Assembly: GCA_015654575.1 (NCBI GenBank)
Contig: JAATGR010000243.1
Span: forward strand, 1 to 44,625
Direction of reading: 5' to 3'
Length of the DNA stretch: 44,625 bases
Origin: Actinomycetales bacterium
Lineage (GTDB): Bacteria; Actinomycetota; Actinomycetes; Actinomycetales; Microbacteriaceae
Shown here: one piece after another, positions 36,675 to 44,625 of the stretch
How the letters are laid out: the number at the start of each line of letters is the position of its first letter
How positions within the stretch are numbered: the stretch's first letter is position 1
Notes under the pieces: generated by a model
The model's input: the letters and a program-made list of their open reading frames with translations, nothing else
Databases searched by the model: none
What the model was told of the DNA's origin: nothing
Program-made: the position numbers and the translations under genes

Positions 36675-38084
36675 ATGATCAGACCCGACCTGAGCCTGCC
36701 CATCCCCGACCGCATCGAGGCCGCCCACTTCATCGGAATCGGCGGTTCCGGCATGTCGGGGCTGGCGCGGATGTTCCTGGAGCGCGGCATCCGGGTCTCC
36801 GGCTCCGACCGGTCGGACAGTGCCGCGCTAAGCGCTCTGCGGGAGGCGGGGGCGACGGTGCACGTCGGGCATGAGGCGACGAACCTCGCCGCCGACGTCG
36901 ACACCGTGGTCCACACCGGCGCGATCTGGCCGGAGAACCCGGAGTATCTCGCCGCGAAGGAACGCGGGCTGCACGTGATCCACCGTTCCCAGGCGCTGCA
37001 CTGGCTCATCGGCGGACGACGCCTGGTCTCGGTCGCCGGGGCCCACGGCAAGACGACTTCGACCGGGATGATCGTCACCGCGTTGCGGGATCTCGACGCG
37101 GATCCGAGCTTCGTCAGCGGGGGAGTCATCGCCGACCTCGGCCGCTCCAGCGGCACCGGGAGCGATCCGCTCTTCGTGATCGAGGCGGACGAATCCGACG
37201 GCACGTTCCTCCTCTACGACACCGCGGTCGCGCTCATCACGAACGTCGACCCCGACCACCTGGACCACTGGGGCACGCGGGATGCCTTCTTCGACGCCTT
37301 CGTCCGGTTCGCTGCGGCGGCGTCGGAGGCCGTCGTCATCTCGGCCGACGATCCCGGCGCCCGACGCGTGACCGATGCGCTGTCGCATGGACGGATCGTG
37401 ACGTTCGGAACGGACACGGCAGCGGATGTCCGGGTGAGCGAGGTGACCTCGGCAGGGCCGGTCGCGTTCACGGTCAGCGCCGACGGCGAGTCCGCCCGGG
37501 TCGCGCTCGCCGTCCCCGGCGTCCACAACGCTGTCAATGCCGCGGGAGCCATCGCCGTACTGCGGGTGCTTGGATACTCCCTGGCGGACGCCGCGCGCGC
37601 CGTCTCCGGCTTCGCCGGCACGGTGCGACGCTTCGAGCTGAACGGCGTCGCGCGCGGGGTCAGCGTCTACGACGACTACGCGCATCATCCGACCGAGGTC
37701 GAGGCGGCGCTGACGGCGGCCCGGACCGTGGTCGGAGACGGCAGGATCATCGCCATCCACCAACCCCATACGTATTCGCGCACCCAGCTCATGTCGCCGC
37801 AGTTCGCCGCCGTGCTTGAGCGCCTCGCCGACCGCACGGTCGTGCTCGACGTGTACGGTGCCCGCGAGGACCCGGTGCCCGGCGTCACCGGAGCGCTGGT
37901 CAGCGACGCGTTCACCGATGCGAGCTTGGTGCGCTTCGTCCCGGATTGGCAGCAGGCCGCCGACTACACCGCCGCCATCGCCAGGGATGGCGACTTCGTG
38001 ATCACGCTCGGCTGCGGCGACGTGTATCGGATCATCCCCGCGGTGCTCGATTCCCTGGCACACGCCGCCGAGACGGGCGACTAA
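36675..38084 (+). CDS. murC: UDP-N-acetylmuramate--L-alanine ligase
   Basis: [49 protein letters not shown]. Confidence 0.95.
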   Translation: MIRPDLSLPIPDRIEAAHFIGIGGSGMSGLARMFLERGIRVSGSDRSDSAALSALREAGATVHVGHEATNLAADVDTVVHTGAIWPENPEYLAAKERGLHVIHRSQALHWLIGGRRLVSVAGAHGKTTSTGMIVTALRDLDADPSFVSGGVIADLGRSSGTGSDPLFVIEADESDGTFLLYDTAVALITNVDPDHLDHWGTRDAFFDAFVRFAAAASEAVVISADDPGARRVTDALSHGRIVTFGTDTAADVRVSEVTSAGPVAFTVSADGESARVALAVPGVHNAVNAAGAIAVLRVLGYSLADAARAVSGFAGTVRRFELNGVARGVSVYDDYAHHPTEVEAALTAARTVVGDGRIIAIHQPHTYSRTQLMSPQFAAVLERLADRTVVLDVYGAREDPVPGVTGALVSDAFTDASLVRFVPDWQQAADYTAAIARDGDFVITLGCGDVYRIIPAVLDSLAHAAETGD

Positions 38085-38089
38085 TTCCC

Positions 38090-39085
38090 GTGCGCAGGCC
38101 GACCCCGCTTCCGCCGCCGTCGCGCCCGTCCGGTGCGCCGGCAGCCCCGCGGGTGTCCGCGCCGCTTCCCAGCCACTCACCGAATCCTCTGTCCCCGACC
38201 GATCCGGTGAGCGCTCCGGATGCGGACGACGCCCTCACGCAGCCGATCGCGCCGCTGGTCCGGTTGACGTCGCCCGCCGACGATCCGGGACAGCTCACGG
38301 ATCCGGCGGAATCGCAGGATCAGGCGCAGGAGTCTCTGCGCCTGCGCGATTTGTGGCAGGCCCGCCGCGCACGGCGAAAGGCGCTGAGCGCCGAGGTCCG
38401 CCGTTTCACAGAGAGGTCGCGGCGGCGTCGGCGGGTGTGGATCGGCGTCGCGGTCTCGCTCGTCATGCTGGTGATCGCCACGGTCGGGGCGGCATACAGT
38501 CCGCTGTTCGCCGTCGAACATATCGACGTCGTGGGCACATCCCAGCTGGACCCTCAGACCGTCGAGGACGCGCTGTCGGGGCAGGTGGGCACGCCGCTGG
38601 CCGCGATCGACGAGTCGGCGGTGAAAGCGGCGCTCATCGCGTTCCCGCTCGTCGAGTCCTACACGCTCGAGGCGTCACCGCCGCACGACCTGGTGGTGCG
38701 CATTGTGGAGCGCACGCCCGTGGGGGTCATCGCGTCGGACGCCGGGTACACGCTGTACGACGCGGCGGGGGTTGCGCTGAGCACGACCGCTGACCAGCCC
38801 ACGGGGTACCCGTTGATGACCATCGACGGTGGCGTCGGTTCGGATGCCTTCATCGCGGCCGGACAGGTGATGCGGGCGCTGTCCGAGGACGTGCGCACGC
38901 AGGTCACGGCCGTCACGGCCTCGACCGCCGATGACGTGACCCTCATGATCTCTGGGGCGCAAGTGGTGTGGGGCAGCGCCGACCGATCGGCGGAAAAGGC
39001 GCTCGTGCTCACCAAGATCCTGGTCGCGCGTCCCGGCGCCGCCAGCTACGACGTCTCCAGCCCGGACGCCGTCGTCGTCGGCTGA
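38090..39085 (+). CDS. ftsQ: cell division protein FtsQ
   Basis: Pro-rich cytoplasmic N-terminus, TM, POTRA-like [27 protein letters not shown]; between murC and ftsZ. Confidence 0.9.
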   Translation: MRRPTPLPPPSRPSGAPAAPRVSAPLPSHSPNPLSPTDPVSAPDADDALTQPIAPLVRLTSPADDPGQLTDPAESQDQAQESLRLRDLWQARRARRKALSAEVRRFTERSRRRRRVWIGVAVSLVMLVIATVGAAYSPLFAVEHIDVVGTSQLDPQTVEDALSGQVGTPLAAIDESAVKAALIAFPLVESYTLEASPPHDLVVRIVERTPVGVIASDAGYTLYDAAGVALSTTADQPTGYPLMTIDGGVGSDAFIAAGQVMRALSEDVRTQVTAVTASTADDVTLMISGAQVVWGSADRSAEKALVLTKILVARPGAASYDVSSPDAVVVG

Positions 39086-39189
39086 GACATCGACTTCCCG
39101 ACGAGGTTTTTGCGACACGCCGCCAGCGTCCCGGAGTGCAGGCGACCTCCGCATATTTTCATTTCAGGAATTGCATACCGGGCATAACT

Positions 39190-39218
39190 TTAACCCTCTA
39201 CGTGAAGATGAGGGTTGA
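39190..39218 (+). promoter_or_regulatory. imperfect palindrome in AT-rich ftsZ upstream region, candidate FtsR (MerR-type) site
   Basis: TTAACCCTC-N11-GAGGGTTGA in a locally AT-rich island 44 bp before the ftsZ ATG. Confidence 0.5.
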
Positions 39219-39261
39219 GGGGCCGGGGCGACAGAGCGGTGCGGACAAGACGGAGGCCGGC

Positions 39262-40413
39262 ATGAGCCAGAACCAGAACTACCTCGCGGTCATCAAGGTC
39301 GTCGGGGTCGGCGGGGGCGGCGTCAACGCCGTCAACCGCATGATCGATCTCGGCCTGCGCGGGGTCGAGTTCATCGCGGTGAATACCGACGCGCAGGCGC
39401 TCCTCATGAGCGATGCCGACGTCAAACTCGATGTCGGGCGGGAGCTCACGCGCGGACTCGGCGCCGGCGCCGATCCCGAGGTCGGACGCCGTGCCGCCGA
39501 AGACCACGCCGAGGAGATCGAGGAGGCGCTCGCCGGCGCAGACATGGTCTTCGTCACCGCCGGCGAGGGTGGCGGCACCGGAACCGGGGGTGCCCCGGTG
39601 GTGGCGAAGATCGCGAAGTCGATCGGTGCGCTGACCATCGGCGTGGTCACGAAGCCGTTCTCCTTCGAGGGTCGACGCCGGCAGAGCCAGGCGGAGGCCG
39701 GCGTCTCCCGCCTCAAGGAGGAGGTCGACACCCTCATCGTGGTGCCCAACGACCGGCTGCTCGAGATCAGCGATCGCGGCATCTCGATGATCGAGGCGTT
39801 CGCCACGGCGGATCAGGTGCTCCTGGCCGGTGTGCAGGGCATCACCGACCTCATCACGACCCCGGGACTCATCAACCTCGACTTCGCCGACGTGAAGTCG
39901 GTCATGCAGGGCGCGGGATCGGCGCTCATGGGCATCGGCTCCTCGCGCGGCGCGGACCGTGCGATCAAGGCCGCCGAGCTCGCCGTCGAATCGCCGCTGC
40001 TCGAAGCCTCGATCGAGGGCGCCCACGGTGTGCTGCTGTCGATCCAGGGCGGGTCGAACCTGGGCATCTTCGAGATCAACGACGCCGCTCAGCTGGTGAA
40101 GGAAGCGGCGCACCCTGAGGCCAACATCATCTTCGGAACCGTCATCGATGACACCCTCGGCGACGAGGTCCGGGTGACGGTCATCGCCGCGGGCTTCGAC
40201 GGCGGTGAGCCGACACCGCGCATCGAGCCGGTCACGGCGGTCCGTCCGGCCACCGCTCCGGTCGAGGTCGCGACATCCGAGGACGTGGCGGAGGCCGCCC
40301 GCCCGGTCACGGAGACGAAGGCGGTGCCGGTCGCTGCGGGGATATCCGAGCCGGCATCGTACGATTCGGCCTTCAGCGACGACGATCTGGACATCCCCGA
40401 CTTTCTGAAGTGA
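39262..40413 (+). CDS. ftsZ: cell division protein FtsZ
   Basis: [33 protein letters not shown]-terminal [10 protein letters not shown]. Confidence 0.98.
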   Translation: MSQNQNYLAVIKVVGVGGGGVNAVNRMIDLGLRGVEFIAVNTDAQALLMSDADVKLDVGRELTRGLGAGADPEVGRRAAEDHAEEIEEALAGADMVFVTAGEGGGTGTGGAPVVAKIAKSIGALTIGVVTKPFSFEGRRRQSQAEAGVSRLKEEVDTLIVVPNDRLLEISDRGISMIEAFATADQVLLAGVQGITDLITTPGLINLDFADVKSVMQGAGSALMGIGSSRGADRAIKAAELAVESPLLEASIEGAHGVLLSIQGGSNLGIFEINDAAQLVKEAAHPEANIIFGTVIDDTLGDEVRVTVIAAGFDGGEPTPRIEPVTAVRPATAPVEVATSEDVAEAARPVTETKAVPVAAGISEPASYDSAFSDDDLDIPDFLK

Positions 40414-41093
40414 CCGACGATCTCGCAGCGCGGCTGGCCGCGGTCGATGCGCGCATCGACGTGGCGGCTGCGGCGGTGGGGCGAAACCCTGCGGGCATCA
40501 CGCGGATCGTGGTGACCAAGTTCCACCAGGCGGAACTCGTCGCCGAGTTGCACGCGCTGGGCGTCCGCGACGTGGGGGAGAACCGGCAGCAGGAGCTGAC
40601 GGCCAAATCCGAGCTCCTGCGTCGGTTCGACGACCTGCGCTGGCACTTCATCGGTCAAGCGCAGACAAACAAGGCACGAGCGATCCGTGAGTCGGCCTCG
40701 GCTGTGCATTCCGTCGATCGACCGCGTATCGCCGAGGCGCTCGATGCCGTCGGGGGAGAGACGCTCGATGTGCTCCTGCAGGTCAACCTCACCGAGGACC
40801 CCGCGCGTGGCGGGGTCGCGCCTTCCGGGCTCGAAGGCCTCGCCGAGCATGTGCTCTCGGCATGTCCCACGTTGCGGCTGCGCGGCGTGATGGCCGTTGC
40901 CCCTCTCCACGAAGCGCCGGCGTCCGCGTTCGAGCGACTGGCGGGGCATTCGTCCCGGGTCCGGAGTGTCGCTCCGGATGCCGACTGGATCTCGGCCGGC
41001 ATGACGGGAGATTTCGTCGAAGCCATCGCTGCCGGCGCGACACACCTGCGGATCGGCTCGGCAATCACGGGTCCACGGCCGGAGCGCCGTTAG
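40410..41093 (+). CDS. YggS-family PLP-dependent enzyme
   Basis: [47 protein letters not shown]. Confidence 0.93.
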   Translation: MTDDLAARLAAVDARIDVAAAAVGRNPAGITRIVVTKFHQAELVAELHALGVRDVGENRQQELTAKSELLRRFDDLRWHFIGQAQTNKARAIRESASAVHSVDRPRIAEALDAVGGETLDVLLQVNLTEDPARGGVAPSGLEGLAEHVLSACPTLRLRGVMAVAPLHEAPASAFERLAGHSSRVRSVAPDADWISAGMTGDFVEAIAAGATHLRIGSAITGPRPERR

Positions 41094-41125
41094 CCTCTCA
41101 ACAGACGAGCAAACGGAGGATGCTG

Positions 41126-41596
41126 ATGTCGAACCCGCTGAAGAAGACCATGGTCTACCTGGGCCTCGCCGATGAAGAAGAGACCTATGAAGAGCAGCCG
41201 GCCCCAGCGCGCGCGAGCCGCAAGAGCGAGCAGCAGGTAGTCGAGAAGCCCGCGGCGCCCGTGACCCCGATCCACCGGCCCGCCGTGGTTCGTCAGCCCG
41301 CGGTGGGAGCAGTCAGTGAGATACTCACCGTGCACCCGAAGCAGTACCGTGATGCGCAGGTCATTGCCGAGAACTTCCGCGATGGCATCCCGGTCATCAT
41401 CAACCTCTCACAGATGAGCGACGCTGACGCACGCCGACTGATCGACTTCGCCAGCGGTCTCTCGCTGGGGCTGTACGGCCGTATCGAGCGCGTCACGAGC
41501 AAGGTTTTTCTGCTGTCGCCGGAGAACATCGCGATTTCGGGTGACGGCGGCGTTGCGCAGGCCGATCCTGAAGCCGCAGGTTTCCCGCAGTCGTAG
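41126..41596 (+). CDS. sepF: cell division protein SepF
   Basis: [19 protein letters not shown]..., [44 protein letters not shown]. Confidence 0.95.
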   Translation: MSNPLKKTMVYLGLADEEETYEEQPAPARASRKSEQQVVEKPAAPVTPIHRPAVVRQPAVGAVSEILTVHPKQYRDAQVIAENFRDGIPVIINLSQMSDADARRLIDFASGLSLGLYGRIERVTSKVFLLSPENIAISGDGGVAQADPEAAGFPQS

Positions 41597-41602
41597 AAGA
41601 TC

Positions 41603-41899
41603 GTGGATGTTGTCCGTCTCGTCGCCCAGATCGCGAACGTCCTGGTCCTGCTGTACATCCTTCTGCTTCTCGTAAGGCTCGTGCTGGAATACATCCCGAT
41701 CTTCAACCGGGAATGGCGTCCTCATGGCGCCGGGCTGGTGGCGGCTGAACTCGTCTACACCGTTACCGATCCGCCCATCCGGCTGTTCCGACGTGTCATC
41801 CCTCCGCTGCGCATCGGCCCCGTCTCACTGGATGTCGCGTTCGCGCTGACCATGCTGCTGTGTTTCATGCTGTTATCGGTGACGCGAGCGCTGTCGTAG
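41603..41899 (+). CDS. YggT-family membrane protein
   Basis: Hydrophobic 98 aa protein with VTDPPIRLFRRVIPPLRIGPVSLD motif; between sepF and divIVA. Confidence 0.93.
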   Translation: MDVVRLVAQIANVLVLLYILLLLVRLVLEYIPIFNREWRPHGAGLVAAELVYTVTDPPIRLFRRVIPPLRIGPVSLDVAFALTMLLCFMLLSVTRALS

Positions 41900-42013
41900 C
41901 GGTGTGCCCTCGACGGTCTGCTCAGGACGCGCGGCTATGCTGTCGTGAAGCGGCCCGTACTGCGGGCATCTCATCCCCCTGGCACGCCGCCACGCCCTGA
42001 AACGAGGAACACC

Positions 42014-42613
42014 ATGGCATTGACTCCGGATGACGTCGTCACTAAGCAGTTCCAGCACGTCCGGTTCAAAGAAGGTTTCGATCCGGACGAGGTCGACGAC
42101 TTCCTTGATGAGATCGTTGTCGAATGGCGCAAGACCATCGCGGAGAACGAGGAGCTGAAGGCCAAGCTCGAGTCGCTCGAGTCCGGCTCCGCCCCCGCCG
42201 CACCTGCCGCCGTCGAGGAAGCCGTCGCCGCTCCCGTGGAGCCTGTCGCACCGGCTGTACCCGTAGAGGTCGCGCCGGCCGCCGACGCCAGCCAGACCGC
42301 CGGCATCATCGAGCTCGCGCAGCGTCTGCACGACGAGCATGTGGCCGAGGGCAAGGCACAGCGCGATCAGCTCATCTCGGAGGCCAAGTCCCAGGCCGCG
42401 TCGATCATCTCCGATGCCGAGACCAAGGGCCGTGACGAGCTCGCACGCCTCGAGAAAGACCGCGCCGTGCTGGAGACGCGCATCACCGAGCTCCGGCAGT
42501 TCGAGCGCGACTACCGCTCGCAGCTGCGCGATCTCATCGAATCCAAGCTGCGCGAGCTCGACACCTCGTCGAACGCCTCGGGCAGCACGCCGGTTTCGGC
42601 GATCGGCCTGTAG
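42014..42613 (+). CDS. divIVA: DivIVA/Wag31 polar growth protein
   Basis: MALTPDDVVTKQFQHVRFKEGFDPDEVDDFLDEI, coiled coil, Ala/Pro/Val linker. Confidence 0.94.
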   Translation: MALTPDDVVTKQFQHVRFKEGFDPDEVDDFLDEIVVEWRKTIAENEELKAKLESLESGSAPAAPAAVEEAVAAPVEPVAPAVPVEVAPAADASQTAGIIELAQRLHDEHVAEGKAQRDQLISEAKSQAASIISDAETKGRDELARLEKDRAVLETRITELRQFERDYRSQLRDLIESKLRELDTSSNASGSTPVSAIGL

Positions 42614-42621
42614 GCCGGAGG

Positions 42622-43281
42622 TTGGCGCCCCGCTCCGCGCTTCGCCCTGCGACGGCCGGCATCCTCATCGCGTTCCTGGCGGTGACGGTGCTGGCCGTCG
42701 ACCAGTTGACGAAGTATCTTGCACTGGCCTTCCTGCCGCTCGAACGACTCGTGCCGGTATGGGGGGATACGTTCAGTCTCTATCTGGTCCGCAATTCGGG
42801 AGCGGCGTTCTCGTTCGGCTCCGGGTTCACCTGGATTTTCACCATCGCGTTGGCGGTGGTCGCGGTGGTGATCGTGGTGCTCGCGCTTCGCATCCGGTCC
42901 CGGGCCTGGGCCATCATTCTGGGGCTGCTCCTGGGCGGCGTCCTCGGCAACCTCTCCGACCGGCTGTTCCGGGATCCGGGGTTCGGCGTCGGTCATGTCG
43001 TCGACTTCATCTCCACGCCGTGGATGTGGTTCTGGACGACTCCGGCGATCTACAACGTCGCCGACATGTTCATCGTGACGATGATGATCGGCGTCGCCGT
43101 GCTGGTGGTCACAGGTCTTCGTTTCGACTGGACGCGCGAACGGAAGGACCAGGCGGCGCAGGACGGCGAGGCGTCGTCCTCGCAGACTCCTGATGAGTCG
43201 GTGCCTACGGCAGTCCCCACGGACGACCCGCTGGCCGACGACATCCCGCCCGAACGGCCCGGCCTCGCTCACGAGGGCTGA
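42622..43281 (+). CDS. lspA: signal peptidase II
   Basis: [40 protein letters not shown]...YNVADMFI catalytic Asp motifs. Confidence 0.95.
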   Translation: MAPRSALRPATAGILIAFLAVTVLAVDQLTKYLALAFLPLERLVPVWGDTFSLYLVRNSGAAFSFGSGFTWIFTIALAVVAVVIVVLALRIRSRAWAIILGLLLGGVLGNLSDRLFRDPGFGVGHVVDFISTPWMWFWTTPAIYNVADMFIVTMMIGVAVLVVTGLRFDWTRERKDQAAQDGEASSSQTPDESVPTAVPTDDPLADDIPPERPGLAHEG

Positions 43282-43282
43282 C

Positions 43283-44203
43283 GTGGAGTCGCGTTCGCTG
43301 CCTGTGCCCGACGGCCTCAACGGGGTACGCGTCGATGCCGCACTGGCGAAGATGATGGGATTCTCCCGTACCTTCGCGGCTGAGGTCGCTGACGTCGGCG
43401 GGGTGACCCAGGACGGGCGCCCCCTCGGTAAGAGCGACCGGCTCCGCGGCGGCGCTTGGCTCGACGTGACCTGGCTGCCGAAGGAGCAGCCTCGCGTCGT
43501 GCCGCTCGCCGTCCCCGGCCTCGGCATCGTTCACGACGACGACGACATCGTGGTGGTCGACAAGCCGGCAGGCGTCGCGGCGCATCCCTCCCTCGGCTGG
43601 GAGGGTCCGACGGTGCTGGGGGCGCTCTCGGCGGCCGGCTACAGCATAGCGACGACGGGCGCGGCGGAGAGGCAGGGCATCGTCCACCGGCTCGACGTGG
43701 GCACCAGCGGCCTCATGGTCGTCGCAAAGAGCGAGGCCGCGTATGCGTCGCTCAAACGCGCCTTCAAGGAGCGCGAGGTCGAGAAGGTGTACCACGCCGT
43801 GGTGCAGGGCCATCCGGATCCACTGGCAGGAACGATCGACGCGCCGATCGGCCGGCATCCGAACCATCCGTGGAAGTTCGCGGTGATACCCACCGGCAAA
43901 GACTCCGTCACCCACTACGACACCGTGGAGGCCTTTCCGGCCGCGTCGCTCTTGGAGATCCACCTGGAGACCGGCCGTACGCACCAGATCAGGGTCCATA
44001 TGGCGGCCCATCGGCATCCCTGCGTCGGTGATCCGCTCTACGGCTCGGATCCGACGCTGTCCGCACGGCTCGGGCTGACCCGGCAATGGCTGCATGCGCA
44101 TCGGCTGTCGTTCGCGCACCCGGCGACCGGCGAGCAGGTCACGTTCATCTCCGGCTACCCCGAAGACCTCGCGCACGCCCTGGAGATCTTGCGCGGCTCG
44201 TAG
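43283..44203 (+). CDS. RluA-family pseudouridine synthase
   Basis: [17 protein letters not shown] catalytic motif, [27 protein letters not shown]. Confidence 0.94.
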   Translation: MESRSLPVPDGLNGVRVDAALAKMMGFSRTFAAEVADVGGVTQDGRPLGKSDRLRGGAWLDVTWLPKEQPRVVPLAVPGLGIVHDDDDIVVVDKPAGVAAHPSLGWEGPTVLGALSAAGYSIATTGAAERQGIVHRLDVGTSGLMVVAKSEAAYASLKRAFKEREVEKVYHAVVQGHPDPLAGTIDAPIGRHPNHPWKFAVIPTGKDSVTHYDTVEAFPAASLLEIHLETGRTHQIRVHMAAHRHPCVGDPLYGSDPTLSARLGLTRQWLHAHRLSFAHPATGEQVTFISGYPEDLAHALEILRGS

Positions 44204-44212
44204 ACTCGGAGG

Positions 44213-44625
44213 GTGGCCGCCGACTCCTTCGTACACCTCCATGTGCACAGCGAGTACTCGATGCTCGACGGCGCGGCGCGTATCGGCGCCATGGTCGACG
44301 AGGCGGTCGCACAGGGCATGCCGGCGATCGCCGTCACCGATCACGGCAACACGTTCGCCGCCTTCGAGTTCTATAAGGCAGCGACGGCGGCCGGCATCAA
44401 GCCGATCATCGGCGTCGAGGCGTACGTCACGCCCGGAACCCACCGCAGCGACAAGTCCAGGGTCCGATGGGGCGGACCGGACCAGTCGGACGACGACGTC
44501 TCCGGCGGCGGCGCGTACACGCACATGACGCTGCTGAGCCGCAACACGACCGGCATGCACAACCTCTTCCGGCTCTCGTCGCTGGCCAGCATGGAGGGCT
44601 ACTACTTCAAGCCGCGGATGGACCG
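44213..44625 (+). CDS. dnaE: DNA polymerase III subunit alpha, N-terminal part (truncated by window end)
   Basis: [19 protein letters not shown] (PHP domain), [33 protein letters not shown]. Confidence 0.94.
   Translation, partial: MAADSFVHLHVHSEYSMLDGAARIGAMVDEAVAQGMPAIAVTDHGNTFAAFEFYKAATAAGIKPIIGVEAYVTPGTHRSDKSRVRWGGPDQSDDDVSGGGAYTHMTLLSRNTTGMHNLFRLSSLASMEGYYFKPRMD

Noticed and set aside
1-44625. CRISPR arrays, tRNA/rRNA genes, transposases, integrases, prophage genes
   Set aside because: No regular spacer-repeat pattern, tRNA-like cloverleaf or mobile-element protein motif was seen on reading; tRNAscan-SE and minced were not run.

Overview
GC-rich actinobacterial chromosomal segment. Gene content and order suggest Microbacteriaceae, probably a Microbacterium-like genome (inference). 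The right ~18 kb (26.3-44.6 kb) is a dcw division/cell-wall cluster: mraZ-rsmH-ftsL-ftsI-murF-mraY-murD-ftsW-murG-murC-ftsQ-ftsZ-yggS-sepF-yggT-divIVA-lspA-rluA-dnaE(partial). No murE lies between ftsI and murF. The left part holds lpdA, a Cys/Met-rich copper-storage-like protein, garA/ftsR/MerR, an orphan ParA, pyruvate carboxylase, a MinD-like ATPase with a long acidic N-terminus, def, a GT4 glycosyltransferase, a DUF222/HNH protein with an in-frame 18-nt repeat, fadD, ROK glucokinase, plsC, and an aroG/pknL/Rv2175c-like/polyprenyl synthase neighbourhood. Most of the window is conserved core genome. I found no CRISPR array, tRNA, rRNA, prophage or transposase, and no convincing new multi-gene system. 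Best second-look items: (i) a two-gene minus-strand operon at 4.6-5.2 kb that looks decayed, with a reconstructable 1-nt frameshift and an in-frame amber codon; (ii) the 18-Cys/31-Met protein; (iii) four 10-bp-phased GTGKAG repeats upstream of mraZ; (iv) a palindrome in an AT-rich island upstream of ftsZ, possibly an FtsR operator; (v) mutually exclusive hairpins between aroG and pknL; (vi) a near-perfect palindrome between fadD and glucokinase; (vii) the missing murE.
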